From Clostridia bacterium UC5.1-1D2 (GTDB taxonomy: Bacteria > Bacillota > Clostridia > Lachnospirales > Lachnospiraceae), in assembly GCA_001304855.1 (NCBI GenBank), contig BBZN01000039.1:1-41151 (forward strand): 41,151 bases of DNA, in the 5' to 3' direction. The notes beneath the pieces were generated by a model. It had not been told where the DNA came from and made no database searches. It worked only from the letters and a program-made list of their open reading frames with translations. This document shows positions 9,144 to 19,951 of the stretch, piece after piece; position 1 is the first letter of the stretch; each line of letters begins with the position of its first letter. The position numbers and the translations under genes are program-made.

Positions 9144-10774
9144 ATGTTTGATGATAATAAGGACTATCTGTCAAGGCTTAACAAAGCCAGAAAAAAAAGG
9201 AATCAGAGATTTGATCCCAGGTATGCAGTGCTGCTTTTAGGCGCTTTTTTACTGGTGGGTATTGTCATAGTGGGAACCCAGGCGCTGAAAAAGCCTGTGT
9301 CGGGTAAGGCGGCGGCTTCCCCTGCCGAGGCCCGGGCCGGAGCCCCGGGGGATCCGTCTCAGGGAGCTGCAGAGCAGACCCTTTCGCCTGAGGAGGAGGC
9401 TGCACAGAAGGAGGCCCTGGAAAAGCAGGCGGTGATTGATTCCTACGTCAATCTGGGAATCGTACAGGTTTCCGGTTATCTGAATATACGCGAGGCCCCA
9501 AGTACAGAAGGAAAGATCATCGGTAAGCTGTCAGGGGACGGCGCCTGTGAGATTCTGGGGACAGAGGGCGACTGGTCCCATATTACGTCCGGAGGCGTGG
9601 AAGGATATATCAGCAATCAGTACCTGCTCACAGGAGCGGAAGCCAAGCTGAAGGCGGGAGAGCTGATAGCAAAGAGAGCCATAGTCACAACCGATAATCT
9701 GAATATCCGCCAGGAGCCGGTTCTGGATCCGGGCAACGTAATCGGACAGGCCCTTTTGGGAGAGCGCTATGTGGTGGTAGGCCAGGAGGAAGGCTGGGTT
9801 CAGATAGAGGAGGGATGGATTTCCTCCGACTATGCGGAGGTGTCTTTTGCCCTCAATGAAGGGCGCAAGCTGGATATGAAGCTATGGCCATTAACCAGTA
9901 CAGCAATCTGGTTATTTCTAAGGTGAACAACTATCTCAATGTCCGGGAGGAGCCCAAAGCTGACGGCAAAATCATCGGCAAGATGACCAGCAAGGCGGGC
10001 GGAGAAATTCTGGAGACGCTGGATGGATGGTACAAAATCAAATCCGGTCCGATTATCGGATATATCACGGCGGATCCTCAGTATACCGCTACAGGACAGG
10101 AGGCTAAGGATCTTGCAATGGAGACGGCTTCCCTCCGGGCGGTTATTAACACGGACGTGCTGAATGTACGGACGGAACCCAGCACAGAAGCCAAGGTATG
10201 GACCCAGATTGTCAAGGATGAGCGTTATCCGGTTCTGGCCCAGCTGGACGGCTGGGTGGAGATCGAGCTGGACAGCATCGACGAGGAGGACGGAACTACG
10301 GCGGACAAGGCTTATATTTCCACCCGCGACAACAATGTGGAGGTGCGCTACGCGCTGAACGAGGCCATCAAGTTCTCGCCTTCCGAGATTGCGGCCAACA
10401 ATGCTGCATCCCGCCGTTCCAAGCTGGTGAACTACGCGCTTCAGTTTGTGGGCAACCCATATGTGTGGGGAGGCACCAGCCTGACAAACGGCGCAGATTG
10501 TTCCGGTTTTGTACTGAAGGTTATGCAGAATTTCGGCGTGACTCTGCCCCACTATTCCGGGGCCCAGGCCAAGATGGGCAAGGCGGTGAAGTCCTCGGAC
10601 ATGAGGCCCGGCGATTTGATTTTCTACGCTAACAGCGGCGGTACAGTTAATCATGTGGCTCTGTACATCGGCAACGGCCAGATTGTACATGCAGCCAGCA
10701 GGAAGAGCGGTATCAAGATTTCCACCTGGAATTACCGGACCCCTGTGGCTATAAGAAATGTATTAGGCGATTAA
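9144..10774 (+). CDS. Membrane-anchored cell-wall hydrolase with four SH3b domains and NlpC/P60 domain (frameshifted)
   Basis: Probable gamma-D-glutamyl-DAP endopeptidase acting outside the membrane; about 543 aa after one correction. A basic cytoplasmic stretch (KARKKRNQR) precedes one transmembrane segment at about residues 29-48, then an Ala/Pro/Glu-rich spacer. Four SH3-type repeats follow, each with a YLNIRE or LNVRTEP-like start, near residues 104-163, 175-240, 248-310 and 320-395. They look like two duplicated pairs, each pair ending in a similar ALNEG or ALNEA segment. The catalytic domain has the Cys in GADCSGFV and His residues in VNHVALYIG and VHAAS. One G is missing near 9882 (KLWPLT for KAMAINQ). 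It has its own promoter and no operon partner. Confidence 0.9.
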
Positions 10775-10789
10775 AAAATAGGTGGGTGT

Positions 10790-10885
10790 TGCAAAACGCT
10801 CCGTTTCAGGCCCGCACGTCTGCAGAATCGATACAGGCGCCCGGGCTGCAGCGGAAACCGGTTTTGCAGCCCCTCTATTTTATTA
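10790..10885 (+). terminator. Possible terminator after the NlpC/P60 gene
   Basis: TGCAAAAC (10790-10797) pairs with GTTTTGCA (10861-10868), and GCCCG pairs with CGGGC inside. A T-rich stretch, CTATTTTATTATT, follows at about 10874-10886. The loop is long, so this is tentative. A 77-codon reading frame over the same stretch has no ribosome site or recognisable feature. Confidence 0.35.
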
Positions 10886-10913
10886 TTACGTGAATATGAG
10901 CCTTGATTTAAAA

Positions 10914-10930
10914 ATGTCCGATTCGGACAT
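10914..10930. promoter_or_regulatory. Perfect 17-bp palindrome, candidate operator upstream of tepA
   Basis: ATGTCCGA (10914-10921) and TCGGACAT (10923-10930) form a perfect inverted repeat around a single central T. It lies about 100 nt before the ClpP-like gene in a leader with no other gene. Short dyads of this size suit a dimeric repressor; I cannot assign a regulator. A TATCAT overlaps its right edge at 10930-10935, but no well-spaced -35 is present. Confidence 0.4.
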
Positions 10931-11030
10931 ATCATGCATATTTTGTCTCCATCGGCGCAGACTAATCTTAAAAATCTATGGAAATCCTGAGATTGGATTT
11001 ATCAGCGGTTTATGAAAGGGAGGTCTGGAC

Positions 11031-11799
11031 ATGGGACAGGGAAAAAATGGAAAGAAGAATAAAGAACAGCCGAATCAGATTGAAAATCAGGATGACGAGG
11101 CAAAGAAGGTAGAAAAAGAGATAGAGGAAAAAGAGGACTCCCAAATGGAGGAGTACGGTCAGATGACGCTGGAGGACAACCGGGGACAGCGCAAGATTCA
11201 CCTGATCACCATTATCGGCGAGGTGGAGGGCCACGAAAATTCCTCAGGCAGCAGCAAGACTACCAAATATGATCATGTGCTTCCTAAACTGGCTCAGATA
11301 GAGGACGATGACAGCGTGGAGGGACTCCTGGTGCTTCTCAACACCTCGGGGGAGATGTGGACGCAGGACTGGCGATTGCGGAGATGATCGCTTCTTTAAG
11401 TCTGCCTACGTATCCCTGGTCCTGGGCGGCAGTCACTCCATCGGCGTGCCACTGGCAGTCTCTACCAATTATTCCTTCATCGTGCCCTCCGGCACCATGA
11501 TGATTCATCCGGTGCGTATGACGGGCATGGTGATCGGTACGGCGCAGACCTATGAATATTTTGAAATGATACAGGACCGGATCCTCACCTTTGTGTCCAC
11601 CCATGCGGATATTGCCTACGATCAGCTGAAGGCGCTCATGCACAATACCAAGATGCTGACCAGGGATTTAGGCACTGTGCTGGTTGGCGATCAGGCTGTG
11701 GAGGCAGGGCTGATCAATCAGGTGGGAGGCATAAAGGAGGCTTTGGGAAAACTGTACCAGATGATCGACCAGCGGGAGAGGAAGAACCGCCGCAAATAA
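11031..11799 (+). CDS. tepA: ClpP-like serine peptidase TepA (two frame breaks)
   Basis: Member of the ClpP/crotonase fold, about 256 aa. In Bacillus, tepA (ymfB) lies beside spoIIIE just as here, which supports the name. The first 50 or so residues are very rich in Lys, Glu, Gln and Asn and look disordered; a ClpP-like core then begins at RKIHLITIIGEVEGH. Conserved segments are LLVLLNTSGGDVDAGLAIAEMIASL, the nucleophile region LGGSHSIGVPLAVS, and MMIHPVRMTGMVIG. Bases are missing near 11352 (SGGDVD) and 11411 (PTVSLVL). The start is ATG 11031 after AAAGGGAGG. The Bacillus protein was named for an effect on protein translocation; its true substrates are unclear. Confidence 0.85.
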
Positions 11800-11814
11800 T
11801 TGAAGCGGTTAACA

Positions 11815-11843
11815 TTGCATTTCCTTTCAATTTTTTGTATACT
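11815..11843 (+). promoter_or_regulatory. Promoter of ftsK
   Basis: TTGCAT (11815-11820), a 17-nt spacer and TATACT (11838-11843) lie 84 nt upstream of the GTG start. A second -10-like TATAAT at 11847-11852, with TTTCAA 16 nt upstream, could serve as well. Confidence 0.6.
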
Positions 11844-11926
11844 AGTTATAATTGGGCGCTGAAGCCAGGGACTGGCTGCTGCGCCGGATGAAAAGACTTG
11901 GAAGAGAATGACAGGGGGCTATATAA

Positions 11927-14854
11927 GTGGCTGAAACGAATAAAAGGCAGCAAAGGGGAAACAGAAAACCGGGCGGGCCAAAGGGCGGCGCATCCAAAAA
12001 GGGAAGCGTTTCCTCCAAAGGGAGGAGTTCTGCAGGCAGAAAGGGTTATGAAGAAGAAAATACAGAGTTTATGAGAGCAGAAGTGGTTATCATCTGCTCT
12101 TTTGCTGTTGCTATTTTGCTGTTTCTGAGCAATTTCAGATTGTGTGGTATTGTGGGAGATGTGCTCAGGGGAATACAACTGGGAATCTTTGGAATGGCAG
12201 GGTACGCAGTTCCGGTACTTCTTTTTGTGGGGACATGCTTTCACCTTTCCAATCAGGGAAATGTCCATGCGGCCATGAAGCTGGCTGCTGTTTTTCTGGC
12301 GCTGATCACCATATGCGCCTTGATGCAGCTCCTATTTGGCACAACCCTGCGGGCGCTCCTTTGGGAGAATATTATACCCAGTCCAGCACAGACGGCAAAG
12401 GCGGAGGGTGGCTGGGAGGCGTGGTGGCTTCCCTGCTGACAGTGGGAATCGGAAGGGCAGGAGCCTTTGTGCTTTTGGTGGTGGTGTTTATTATCTGTAT
12501 GGTGATTATTACGGAGCGTTCCTTTGTAGGTGCGGTGAAGCGGGGCGGAGACAAGGCCTACAGGTATGCCAGGGAGGATATGGGGCGCAGGAAGGAGCTC
12601 CACGCGCAGAGAGCAAAGGAGAGGGCCCGGCTGAGAGAGGAGCAGCGGGTGAGAGGGGTAAACCTGGACGCCACCCGCCTGCCGCCGTTGGAAGATAACT
12701 TTGGGGATGTTTACGATGAGGATGAATTCGACCGGGAATTTGGGGCCGATTTGGAAGAGATTGCGCCGGTCGACGAATTCAGAGGCAAGTTTGACCCTCC
12801 GCCCGGCGGAAACCCGGGAGCTTCTTACGAGGATATTCCTTATGATGAGGAGGACGCCGGTTCGCTGGCGCGTTCCATAGAGGGACACAGCCGCAGAACC
12901 GGAGCCGGACAGGGAGCGGATCCCGTTGTCACCGGGCTGCGGTATGAGGACGAAGGGGGAATCCACCAGGAGAGCCTGGACACGGTGTACGCTCCCAGGG
13001 ATCCCCGCACTCTGGAGGAGATGGAAATGTCTCCGTCCGGTTCACGGGATGTTTATGAGGAAATCCCCTGGGACGGGGAGGATGCCAAGGAGAGGGAACT
13101 GCCGGAAGAGAATGAGGATACGTTTGCCCGGGGGACGGAGTCTTACGTTTCCGCTGAAGAGTCCTCCCCGGATGAGCCGTATCCCCGGGATCATTCGGAA
13201 CAGGGCCTCAATTACGACAGCGTTTTTGTGCCTGAGGAGCCTAAGAGGGTGGTGACTGCTTCCGGCAAAGTGATAGAGACGGAGACGGAGCTTCTCCAGA
13301 AAAAAATTGAAAAGAAAGAGAGCTGAAAACCTGAAGGCAGATCCCAAAATGGAAGTTGCAGATGAGATTCAGATAAAGGAAGAAGTTGTAAAAAAAGAAT
13401 ACATATTTCCCCCTGCCAGGCTTCTTAAGAAAGGGGCCAGGGCGGCGGGAGCATTCTCAGGCGATGAATATAAGGCGACTGCCATAAAGCTTCAGCAGAC
13501 CCTGCACAATTTCGGCGTGGGCGTCACTGTGACTAACATCAGCTGCGGCCCTGCAGTCACCAGATATGAGCTTCTGCCGGAGCAGGGAGTCAAGGTCAGC
13601 CGGATCGTGGGCCTGACGGATGATATCAAGCTGAGCCTGGCTGCTACGGATATACGGATCGAGGCGCCTATACCGGGCAAATCTGCAGTAGGTATTGAGG
13701 TGCCCAACAAAGAGAACAATATGGTCTATCTGAGGGAGCTGCTGGAATCCGATGCATTTAACAATCACAAGTCCCGACTGGCATTTGCTGTTGGCAAGGA
13801 CATCGGAGGCCAGGTGGTTGTGACCGATATCGGAAAAATGCCTCATCTGCTCATTGCAGGCGCTACGGGTTCCGGCAAATCGGTCTGCATCAATACTCTG
13901 ATTATGAGTATTATTTTCAAGGCCAGGCCGGAGGAAGTGAAAATGATCATGGTAGATCCGAAGGTGGTGGAGCTGAGCGTATACAACGGCATCCCCCATC
14001 TGCTGATCCCGGTTGTGACAGATCCGAAGAAGGCTTCCGGCGCCCTTAATTGGGCTGTGGCCGAGATGGAGGACCGGTATAAAAAGTTTGCTGTATGCAA
14101 TGTGAGGGATTTAAAAGGGTATAACGAGCGGGTGGAGAAACTGCCTGATACAGAGGATGATAATAAACCTGAGAAGCTGCCGCAGATTGTGATTATCATC
14201 GACGAGCTGGCGGATCTTATGATGGTTGCGCCGGGGGAGGTGGAGGATTCCATCTGCCGTCTGGCTCAGCTGGCCCGGGCGGCGGGTATTCATCTGGTGA
14301 TTGCCACCCAAAGGCCGTCGGTCAACGTTATCACGGGCCTTATCAAGGCAAATGTACCTTCCAGAATAGCATTTTCCGTGTCCTCAGGAGTGGATTCCCG
14401 CACCATCATCGATATGAACGGCGCGGAAAAGCTCCTGGGAAAGGGGGATATGCTCTTCTATCCCGCGGGATTTCCGAAACCACAGCGTGTCCAGGGGGCT
14501 TTTGTGTCCGACGAAGAGGTGGGCCGGGTAGTGGATTTCCTTACGGAGCAGGGGATGACGGCCCAGTACAGCCCGGAGGTGGAGAGCCGGGTTTCCTCGC
14601 CTGTGTCCGAGCCCGGAGGCGGCGCTTTGAGCAGGGATGAATATTTTGTCCAGGCGGGCCGGTTTATTATCGAAAAGGATAAGGCTTCCATCGGTATGCT
14701 TCAGCGAATGTTTAAAATAGGATTTAACCGGGCCGCACGCATCATGGACCAGCTGGCAGAAGCCGGCGTGGTGGGCGAGGAGGAGGGCACAAAGCCCAGA
14801 AAGGTCCTTATGAGCGCAGAGGAGTTTGAGGAGACGCTGGGACAGGGAAACTAA
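11927..14854 (+). CDS. ftsK: DNA translocase FtsK/SpoIIIE (two frame breaks)
   Basis: Septal DNA pump that moves chromosomal DNA away from the closing septum; about 975 aa. A basic Gly/Lys/Ser-rich leader (residues 1-45) precedes about four transmembrane segments (roughly 50-190). A long acidic linker of about 200 residues follows, rich in Asp, Glu and Gly. The motor has the alpha/beta part (FGVGVTVTNISCGPAVTRYEL), Walker A GATGSGKSV, Walker B IIIDELADLMM and the ARAAGIHLVIATQRPS motif. A winged-helix gamma domain (about 14640-14850) reads KOPS-like polarity sites. GTG 11927 follows AGGGGG. One base is lost near 12383 and one A is apparently gained in the A7 run at 13300-13306. It is downstream of tepA, as in other Firmicutes. 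Confidence 0.93.
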
Positions 14855-14951
14855 AAAATGCCTGATAAATATCATTGCGCGTGTCTGGACGGCGCCTGTT
14901 TTAGCGCTGTTTTCCGTCAGGTGTGATTCAAAGAGAAAGGGTTAAAAAGGC

Positions 14952-14984
14952 GCCGCTTCCCCTGGGCAGCGGGAGGCGGGCTTT
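14952..14984 (+). terminator. Weak hairpin after ftsK
   Basis: GCCGCTTCCC (from 14952) pairs imperfectly with GGGAGGCGGGC (about 14971-14981), including one G-U pair, and is followed by only TTT. It may be a terminator or part of the fhs leader. No other signal is seen in 14855-15031. Confidence 0.3.
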
Positions 14985-15031
14985 CATACAGGGACATGGA
15001 GACGTCTATTACAAAGAAGGAGGATTGCGGC

Positions 15032-16698
15032 ATGAAATCAGATATTGAGATTGCACAGGAGGCGGTGATGCAGCCCATCAGAGAGGTGGCTGCCGTTTAC
15101 GGCATTCCGGAGGAGGATTTGGAGCTTTACGGAGCCTATAAGGCAAAACTGACCGATGATTTGTGGGAGAAGGTGAAGGACAAGCCGGACGGAAAGCTGG
15201 TTCTGGTCACGGCCATCAACCAACCCTGCAGGGGAAGGAAAGACCACCACCACAGTGGGCCTGGGCCAGGCCTTCGGTAAGATGGGAAAGAATGCCATGA
15301 TTGCGCTGCGTGAACCTTCCCTGGGCCCCTGCTTCGGCATCAAGGGGGAGCTGCAGGAGGCGGCTACGCCCAGGTGGTTCCCATGGAGGATTTGAACCTG
15401 CATTTTACCGGCGATTTTCATGCCATCACCTCCGCCAACAACCTGCTGGCAGCCCTTCTCGACAACCATATCCAGCAGGGCAACCTGCTGGGCATTGATC
15501 CGAGACAAGTGTTGTGGAAACGCTGCGAGGATATGAACGACAGGGCGCTGCGCAATGTGGTTATAGGCCTGGGGGCCAAGGCGGACGGCATGGTGAGGGA
15601 GGATCATTTTGTTATCACCGTGGCCTCCGAGATTATGGCAATCCTCTGTCTGGCCGACGATATGGCGGATTTGAAGGCGCGTCTGGGGCGGATCATAGTC
15701 GCTTATAATTTTGCAGGCCAGCCCGTGACTGCTGAGGATCTCCATGCCACCGGCGCTATGGCGGCGCTTTTGAAGGATGCTTTAAAGCCCAATATGATCC
15801 AGACCCTGGAGCACACCGGAGTTTTAGTTCACGGAGGCCCCTTCGCAAATATAGCCCACGGCTGCAACAGTGTGCGTGCCACCAGGACTGCGCTGAAACT
15901 GGCGGATATTGTAGTGACGGAGGCAGGCTTCGGCGCAGATCTGGGAGCCGAAAAGTTCCTGGATATCAAGTGCCGCAAGGCAGGGCTTAAGCCGGATGCA
16001 GTGGTTCTTGTGGCTACCGTCCGCGCCCTCAAATATAACGGAGGAGTTCCTAAGGATCAGCTTTCCCAGGAGAACCTGGATGCCTTAAGAGGGGCATTGT
16101 GAATCTTGAGAAGCATATCGAGAATATTCAAAAGTATGATGTGCCTGTGATTGTGACTCTGAATTCCTTCATAACCGACACAGAAGCGGAATATGCTTAT
16201 ATTAAGAAATTCTGTGAGGATTCAGGCTGTGAATTCGCCCTTTCCGAGGTCTGGGCCAAAGGCGGCGAGGGCGGCGTCGCTTTGGCTGAAAAGGTGCTGC
16301 ATACTCTGGAGCACAGGCCGGGCAATTTCCATGTACTCTATCCCGATGATATGAGCCTGAAAGACAAGATTCACACCATAGCAGCCGAGATTTACGGCGC
16401 AGATGGCGTTTCCTATACGCCGGCCGCCTCGAAAGCTTTAAAGAATATAGAGGATATGGGATTTAAAAATCTTCCTGTCTGTATGGCTAAGACACAATAT
16501 TCACTGTCCGACGACCAGACGAAGCTGGGCCGTCCCACAGGCTTTACCATCAATGTGCGGGACGCCTATGTATCCGCAGGCGCAGGTTTTGTGGTAGCCC
16601 TTACAGGCTCTATTATGACCATGCCAGGACTTCCCAGGAAACCGGCGGCCGAGGGTATTGACGTGGACTCGGAAGGAAAGATAACGGGATTATTTTAA
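15032..16698 (+). CDS. fhs: Formate-tetrahydrofolate ligase (four frame breaks)
   Basis: Makes 10-formyl-THF from formate, THF and ATP, feeding purine synthesis, fMet-tRNA formation and, in acetogens, the methyl branch of the Wood-Ljungdahl pathway. The corrected length of 556 aa is the family norm. Visible motifs are the P-loop [10 protein letters not shown] (after two missing C near 15222-15230), [61 protein letters not shown] and GRPTGF...VSAGAGF. Further bases are missing near 15347 and 16095. ATG 15032 is preferred over an in-frame ATG at 14996 because AAGGAGG lies 8 nt upstream and homology starts there. It appears monocistronic. On its own it does not show acetogenesis. Confidence 0.95.
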
Positions 16699-16720
16699 TA
16701 AATAATAGCGCCTTCGGAGA

Positions 16721-16747
16721 GCGGGCTCTGCATCATGCAGAGCCCGA
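16721..16747 (+). terminator. Hairpin terminator candidate after fhs
   Basis: CGGGCTCTGCA (16722-16732) pairs perfectly with TGCAGAGCCCG (16736-16746) around a 3-nt loop, 24 nt after the stop. No T run follows. Confidence 0.55.
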
Positions 16748-16877
16748 TAACCGTTGGGGATGACATATTCTGTGTTCCGGCAGATGTGCAGGCGCCGTCG
16801 TCCCTGTCTGTCTGCGGGAACATTGGAGGGAAGAACCAAGCTCCGGTTATGACTGGAGCCGGAGGATTGAGAGGTAA

Positions 16878-18398
16878 ATGATTATGATATTAAAGAACTG
16901 GTTAAAAGAACTGGAGTATGAGCTGGTACAGGGCAGCCTTGAAACGGAGGTTGACGAGGTTGTCTATGATTCCAGAAAGGCGCGTCCCGGCGCCGTGTTC
17001 ATTTGTATGGAGGGGACCAGGGTGGATTCCCATAAATTTGTGCCGGATGTGCTGAAGGCGGGAGTCCGGGTGATCGCTGCGGAGCGCAGTGTCGAGGAGG
17101 AGATGAAGGCTTCCGGGCTGACGGAGGAGGAACGCTCAAGGGTAACTGTGATCCGGACACAGGACGGCCGCCGCGCCCTGGCCCTTCTTTCTGCAGCCAG
17201 ATTCGGCTATGCGGCAAAGCGTATGATTACCATCGGAGTGACAGGAACCAAGGGAAAGACCACAACCACCCATATGATTAAAACTATATTGGAGGCGGCA
17301 GGAAAAAAGGTGGGAATGATTGGAACCACAGGTACGGTGATCGGTGATAAGGTGACTCCCACGATGAACACCACGCCAGAATCCTATGAGCTTCACAAGG
17401 CATTTCTGGAGATGGCTGAGGCAGGCTGTGAGTACATGATTATGGAAGTATCCTCCCAGGGACTTAAAATGCACCGGGTGGACGGTATTTGTTTTGATTA
17501 CGGGATTTTTACCAATATTACACCGGATCACATCGGACCGGATGAGCACGACAGCTTTGAGGAATACCTGTATTTTAAGACCCGGCTCCTGAATATGTGC
17601 AGGGTAGGCTGGTGAACCGCAATGACGGTCATTTTCAGGAGATCGTAAAGGACGCCTCCTGTAAGCTGTATACTTACGCTGTATCAGAGACGGGCCAGGG
17701 GACGGGGGCAGACTTTACAGCTTCCCGGATCCGCTACGTGTCCCGGCCTGACTTTGTGGGAACGGAATTTCTTGTGGCAGGGGCCTATGAGATGGAGGTG
17801 CGCCTTGGAATTCCGGGGCTGTTTAATGTGGACAATGCCCTGGCAGCTGTAAGCGTATGCAGTTTTCTGAGCCTTCCCAAAGAGAGAGTGAGCCATGGCC
17901 TGGAGCATATCCGCGTTAACGGCCGGATGGAGATTGTCCACACCTCGGCCAGATGCACAGTCCTTGTGGATTACGCTCACAATGCAGTGAGTATGGAAAG
18001 CCTTTTATCCACATTGCGGGAGTATCGTCAAGCGCCTTGTGGTGGTCTTTGGCTGCGGAGGAAACCGCTCTAAGGACAGGCGGTATTCTATGGGAGAGAT
18101 TGGGGGACGCCTGGCGGATCTTTCCATTATAACCGCAGACAATTCCCGGTATGAGAAGGTGGAGGATATCATTGCAGATATCCGCGGCAGCATAGAGAAA
18201 ACAGGCGGAGCTTTTGTGGAGATCCCTGACAGGCGGGAAGCCATTGCCTACAGCATTATTCACGCCCGTCCCGGAGACATGATTGCAGTGATAGGAAAGG
18301 GCCATGAGGATTATCAGGAGATCGGCGGGGTGCGCCATCATTTTCTGGACAGGGAAGTAATTGAAGAAGTCATTAAAGAACTGGGGGATAAGGCATGA
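16878..18398 (+). CDS. murE: UDP-MurNAc-tripeptide synthetase MurE (frame breaks)
   Basis: Cytoplasmic ligase that adds the third stem-peptide residue to UDP-MurNAc-Ala-Glu; about 507 aa. Domain 1 has VVYDSRKARPGAVFICMEG; the P-loop is GVTGTKGKTTTT near residue 118; NTTPESYELH, MEVSSQGL and DYAHNAVSMESLL follow. The specificity loop reads ADNSRYE. DNPR, with its Arg, marks meso-diaminopimelate enzymes, so the retained Arg favours DAP, while Ser replaces the usual Pro. One base is missing near 17609 (CRVGLVNRND) and two near 18033 (EYRPKRLVVVFGCGGNR). Its TGA overlaps the murF start, making a coupled pair. Confidence 0.93.
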
Positions 18399-19857
18399 GT
18401 TTGACGGGCATTACAGCGAGGATCTGGTAAAAGCCGCAGACGGCAGGCTGCTGCAGGGCAGCGGAGATATAAAGATAGGTCATATCAGCCTGGATTCCAG
18501 AAATATGGAGGGGGATGATTTGTTTGTGCCAATTATCGGCGAAAAGGTGGACGCCCACAGATTTATCTGCCAGGCTCTGGGAAAGGGCGCTGCCGCCGTA
18601 TTTACCAGCGAGCACCATTCTCCTGCGGATATAAAGGCCTGTATCGAGGAGCAGGCGGGATCGGATCCTGAGGTATCCGCAAAAAGCAGGAGGGCGGTCT
18701 GGATACAGGTGGAGGATACAAGGAAGGCCCTTCAGGATTTTGGGCTTTACTGCAGAAATAAGCGTACCCTGCCATTGGTGGGTATTACAGGAAGCGTGGG
18801 TAAGACTACCACCAGGGAGATGATTGCCGCGGCTCTGAGCGCAGGCTTTCACGTTTACAAGACGCCGGGCAATTCCAACAGTCAGGTGGGGGTTCCCATT
18901 ACCATTGCGGAGATTCCCGGGGATGCGGAGATTGGCGTCATAGAACTGGGGATGAGCGAGCCGGGAGAGATGAGCCGGATTGCCCGGATTGCCCGGGTGG
19001 ACTGTGCAGTTATTACCAATATAGGAGTGGCCCATATAGAGCAGCTTGGCTCCAGGGAGAATATTCTTAAGGAGAAGCTTCATATACAGGACGGGATGAA
19101 CCCGTCGGGCATACTGATTCTCAACGGGGATGATGAGATGCTCAGAAATGTGAAGCCTGAGGGAAGGAGAAGAGCCCTTTATTACGGCCTGGGTGAGAAC
19201 TGCGGGTGCAGAGGCGTGGATCTCCGCCTGGAAAAGGGTTTCCCTGTGTTCACTGCTGTCTGCGGACAGGAGCGGGCGCAGGTAAAGCTCAAGGTAATGG
19301 GAAGCCATATGGTATCCAATGCCCTGGCGGCCCTGGCGGCAGCCAATGTGTACGGAATTCCTCTGGAGAAGGCGGCTGAGAAGCTGGGAGAATTTGAAGG
19401 TTTCAAAGGACGCCAGCAAATCTTTAAGCTGGGCGGCGTTACCGTCATTGACGACAGCTATAATGCCAGCCCTGTGTCCATGAAGGCCGGACTGGAGGTG
19501 CTGTGTGCCGCGGCAGATGCCAAAAGCCGCATTGCAGTCCTGGCGGATATGAAGGAACTGGGACCGGATGCCCCGGAGTTCCACAGGAATATAGGTTTCT
19601 ACATAGGCTCCCATCCTGTGGATCGCGTGCTCCTTCTGGGAGAACTGGCGGAGGAAATCGGCAGGGGAATTGAGATGGCCGGTTCAGAGGTTCCCTTCAC
19701 CCTCTGCAGGGATCTGGAGGAAGTAAACAGATGGCTGGAGGACCATGTGGAGGAGGGAGACTGCATCCTTTTTAAGGGATCCAACAGTATGGGGCTGTCA
19801 GAGGCTGTAACATATTTTAAAAAGAGAAATAACAAACCTTATTCTGCTGTATTGTAA
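18395..19857 (+). CDS. murF: UDP-MurNAc-tripeptide--D-Ala-D-Ala ligase MurF (frameshifted near start)
   Basis: Adds D-Ala-D-Ala to complete the UDP-MurNAc-pentapeptide; about 487 aa. The ATG at 18395 overlaps the murE stop (ATGA) and gives MSLTGITA. One base is missing near 18417, after which AEDLVKAADGRLLQG continues to the end. Visible are SLDSRNMEGDDLFVPI, the P-loop GITGSVGKTTTREM near residue 138, NSNSQVGVPITI, NIGVAHIEQLGSREN, DDSYNASPVSMKAGL and the C-terminal LFKGSNSMGLSEAV, all standard for MurF. Coupling with murE fits consecutive steps of one pathway. The gene is otherwise intact. Confidence 0.94.
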
Positions 19858-19951
19858 TAAAAATTAATATCTTTATCTTATTTGGGGAAGAATCTTTTTT
19901 TAGAGACTATCTTGGAGAAATCAGTTTGAATGAGATAAGGAGAAGATTGTG

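Noticed and set aside
10782..11015. 77-codon + strand open frame after the NlpC/P60 gene
   Set aside because: No Shine-Dalgarno site, no domain, and it spans a hairpin and the palindrome; more likely non-coding leader.
18373..19614. 413-codon open frame on the minus strand
   Set aside because: It lies wholly opposite murF, has no ribosome site or recognisable family, and mirrors the codon pattern of the + strand gene.
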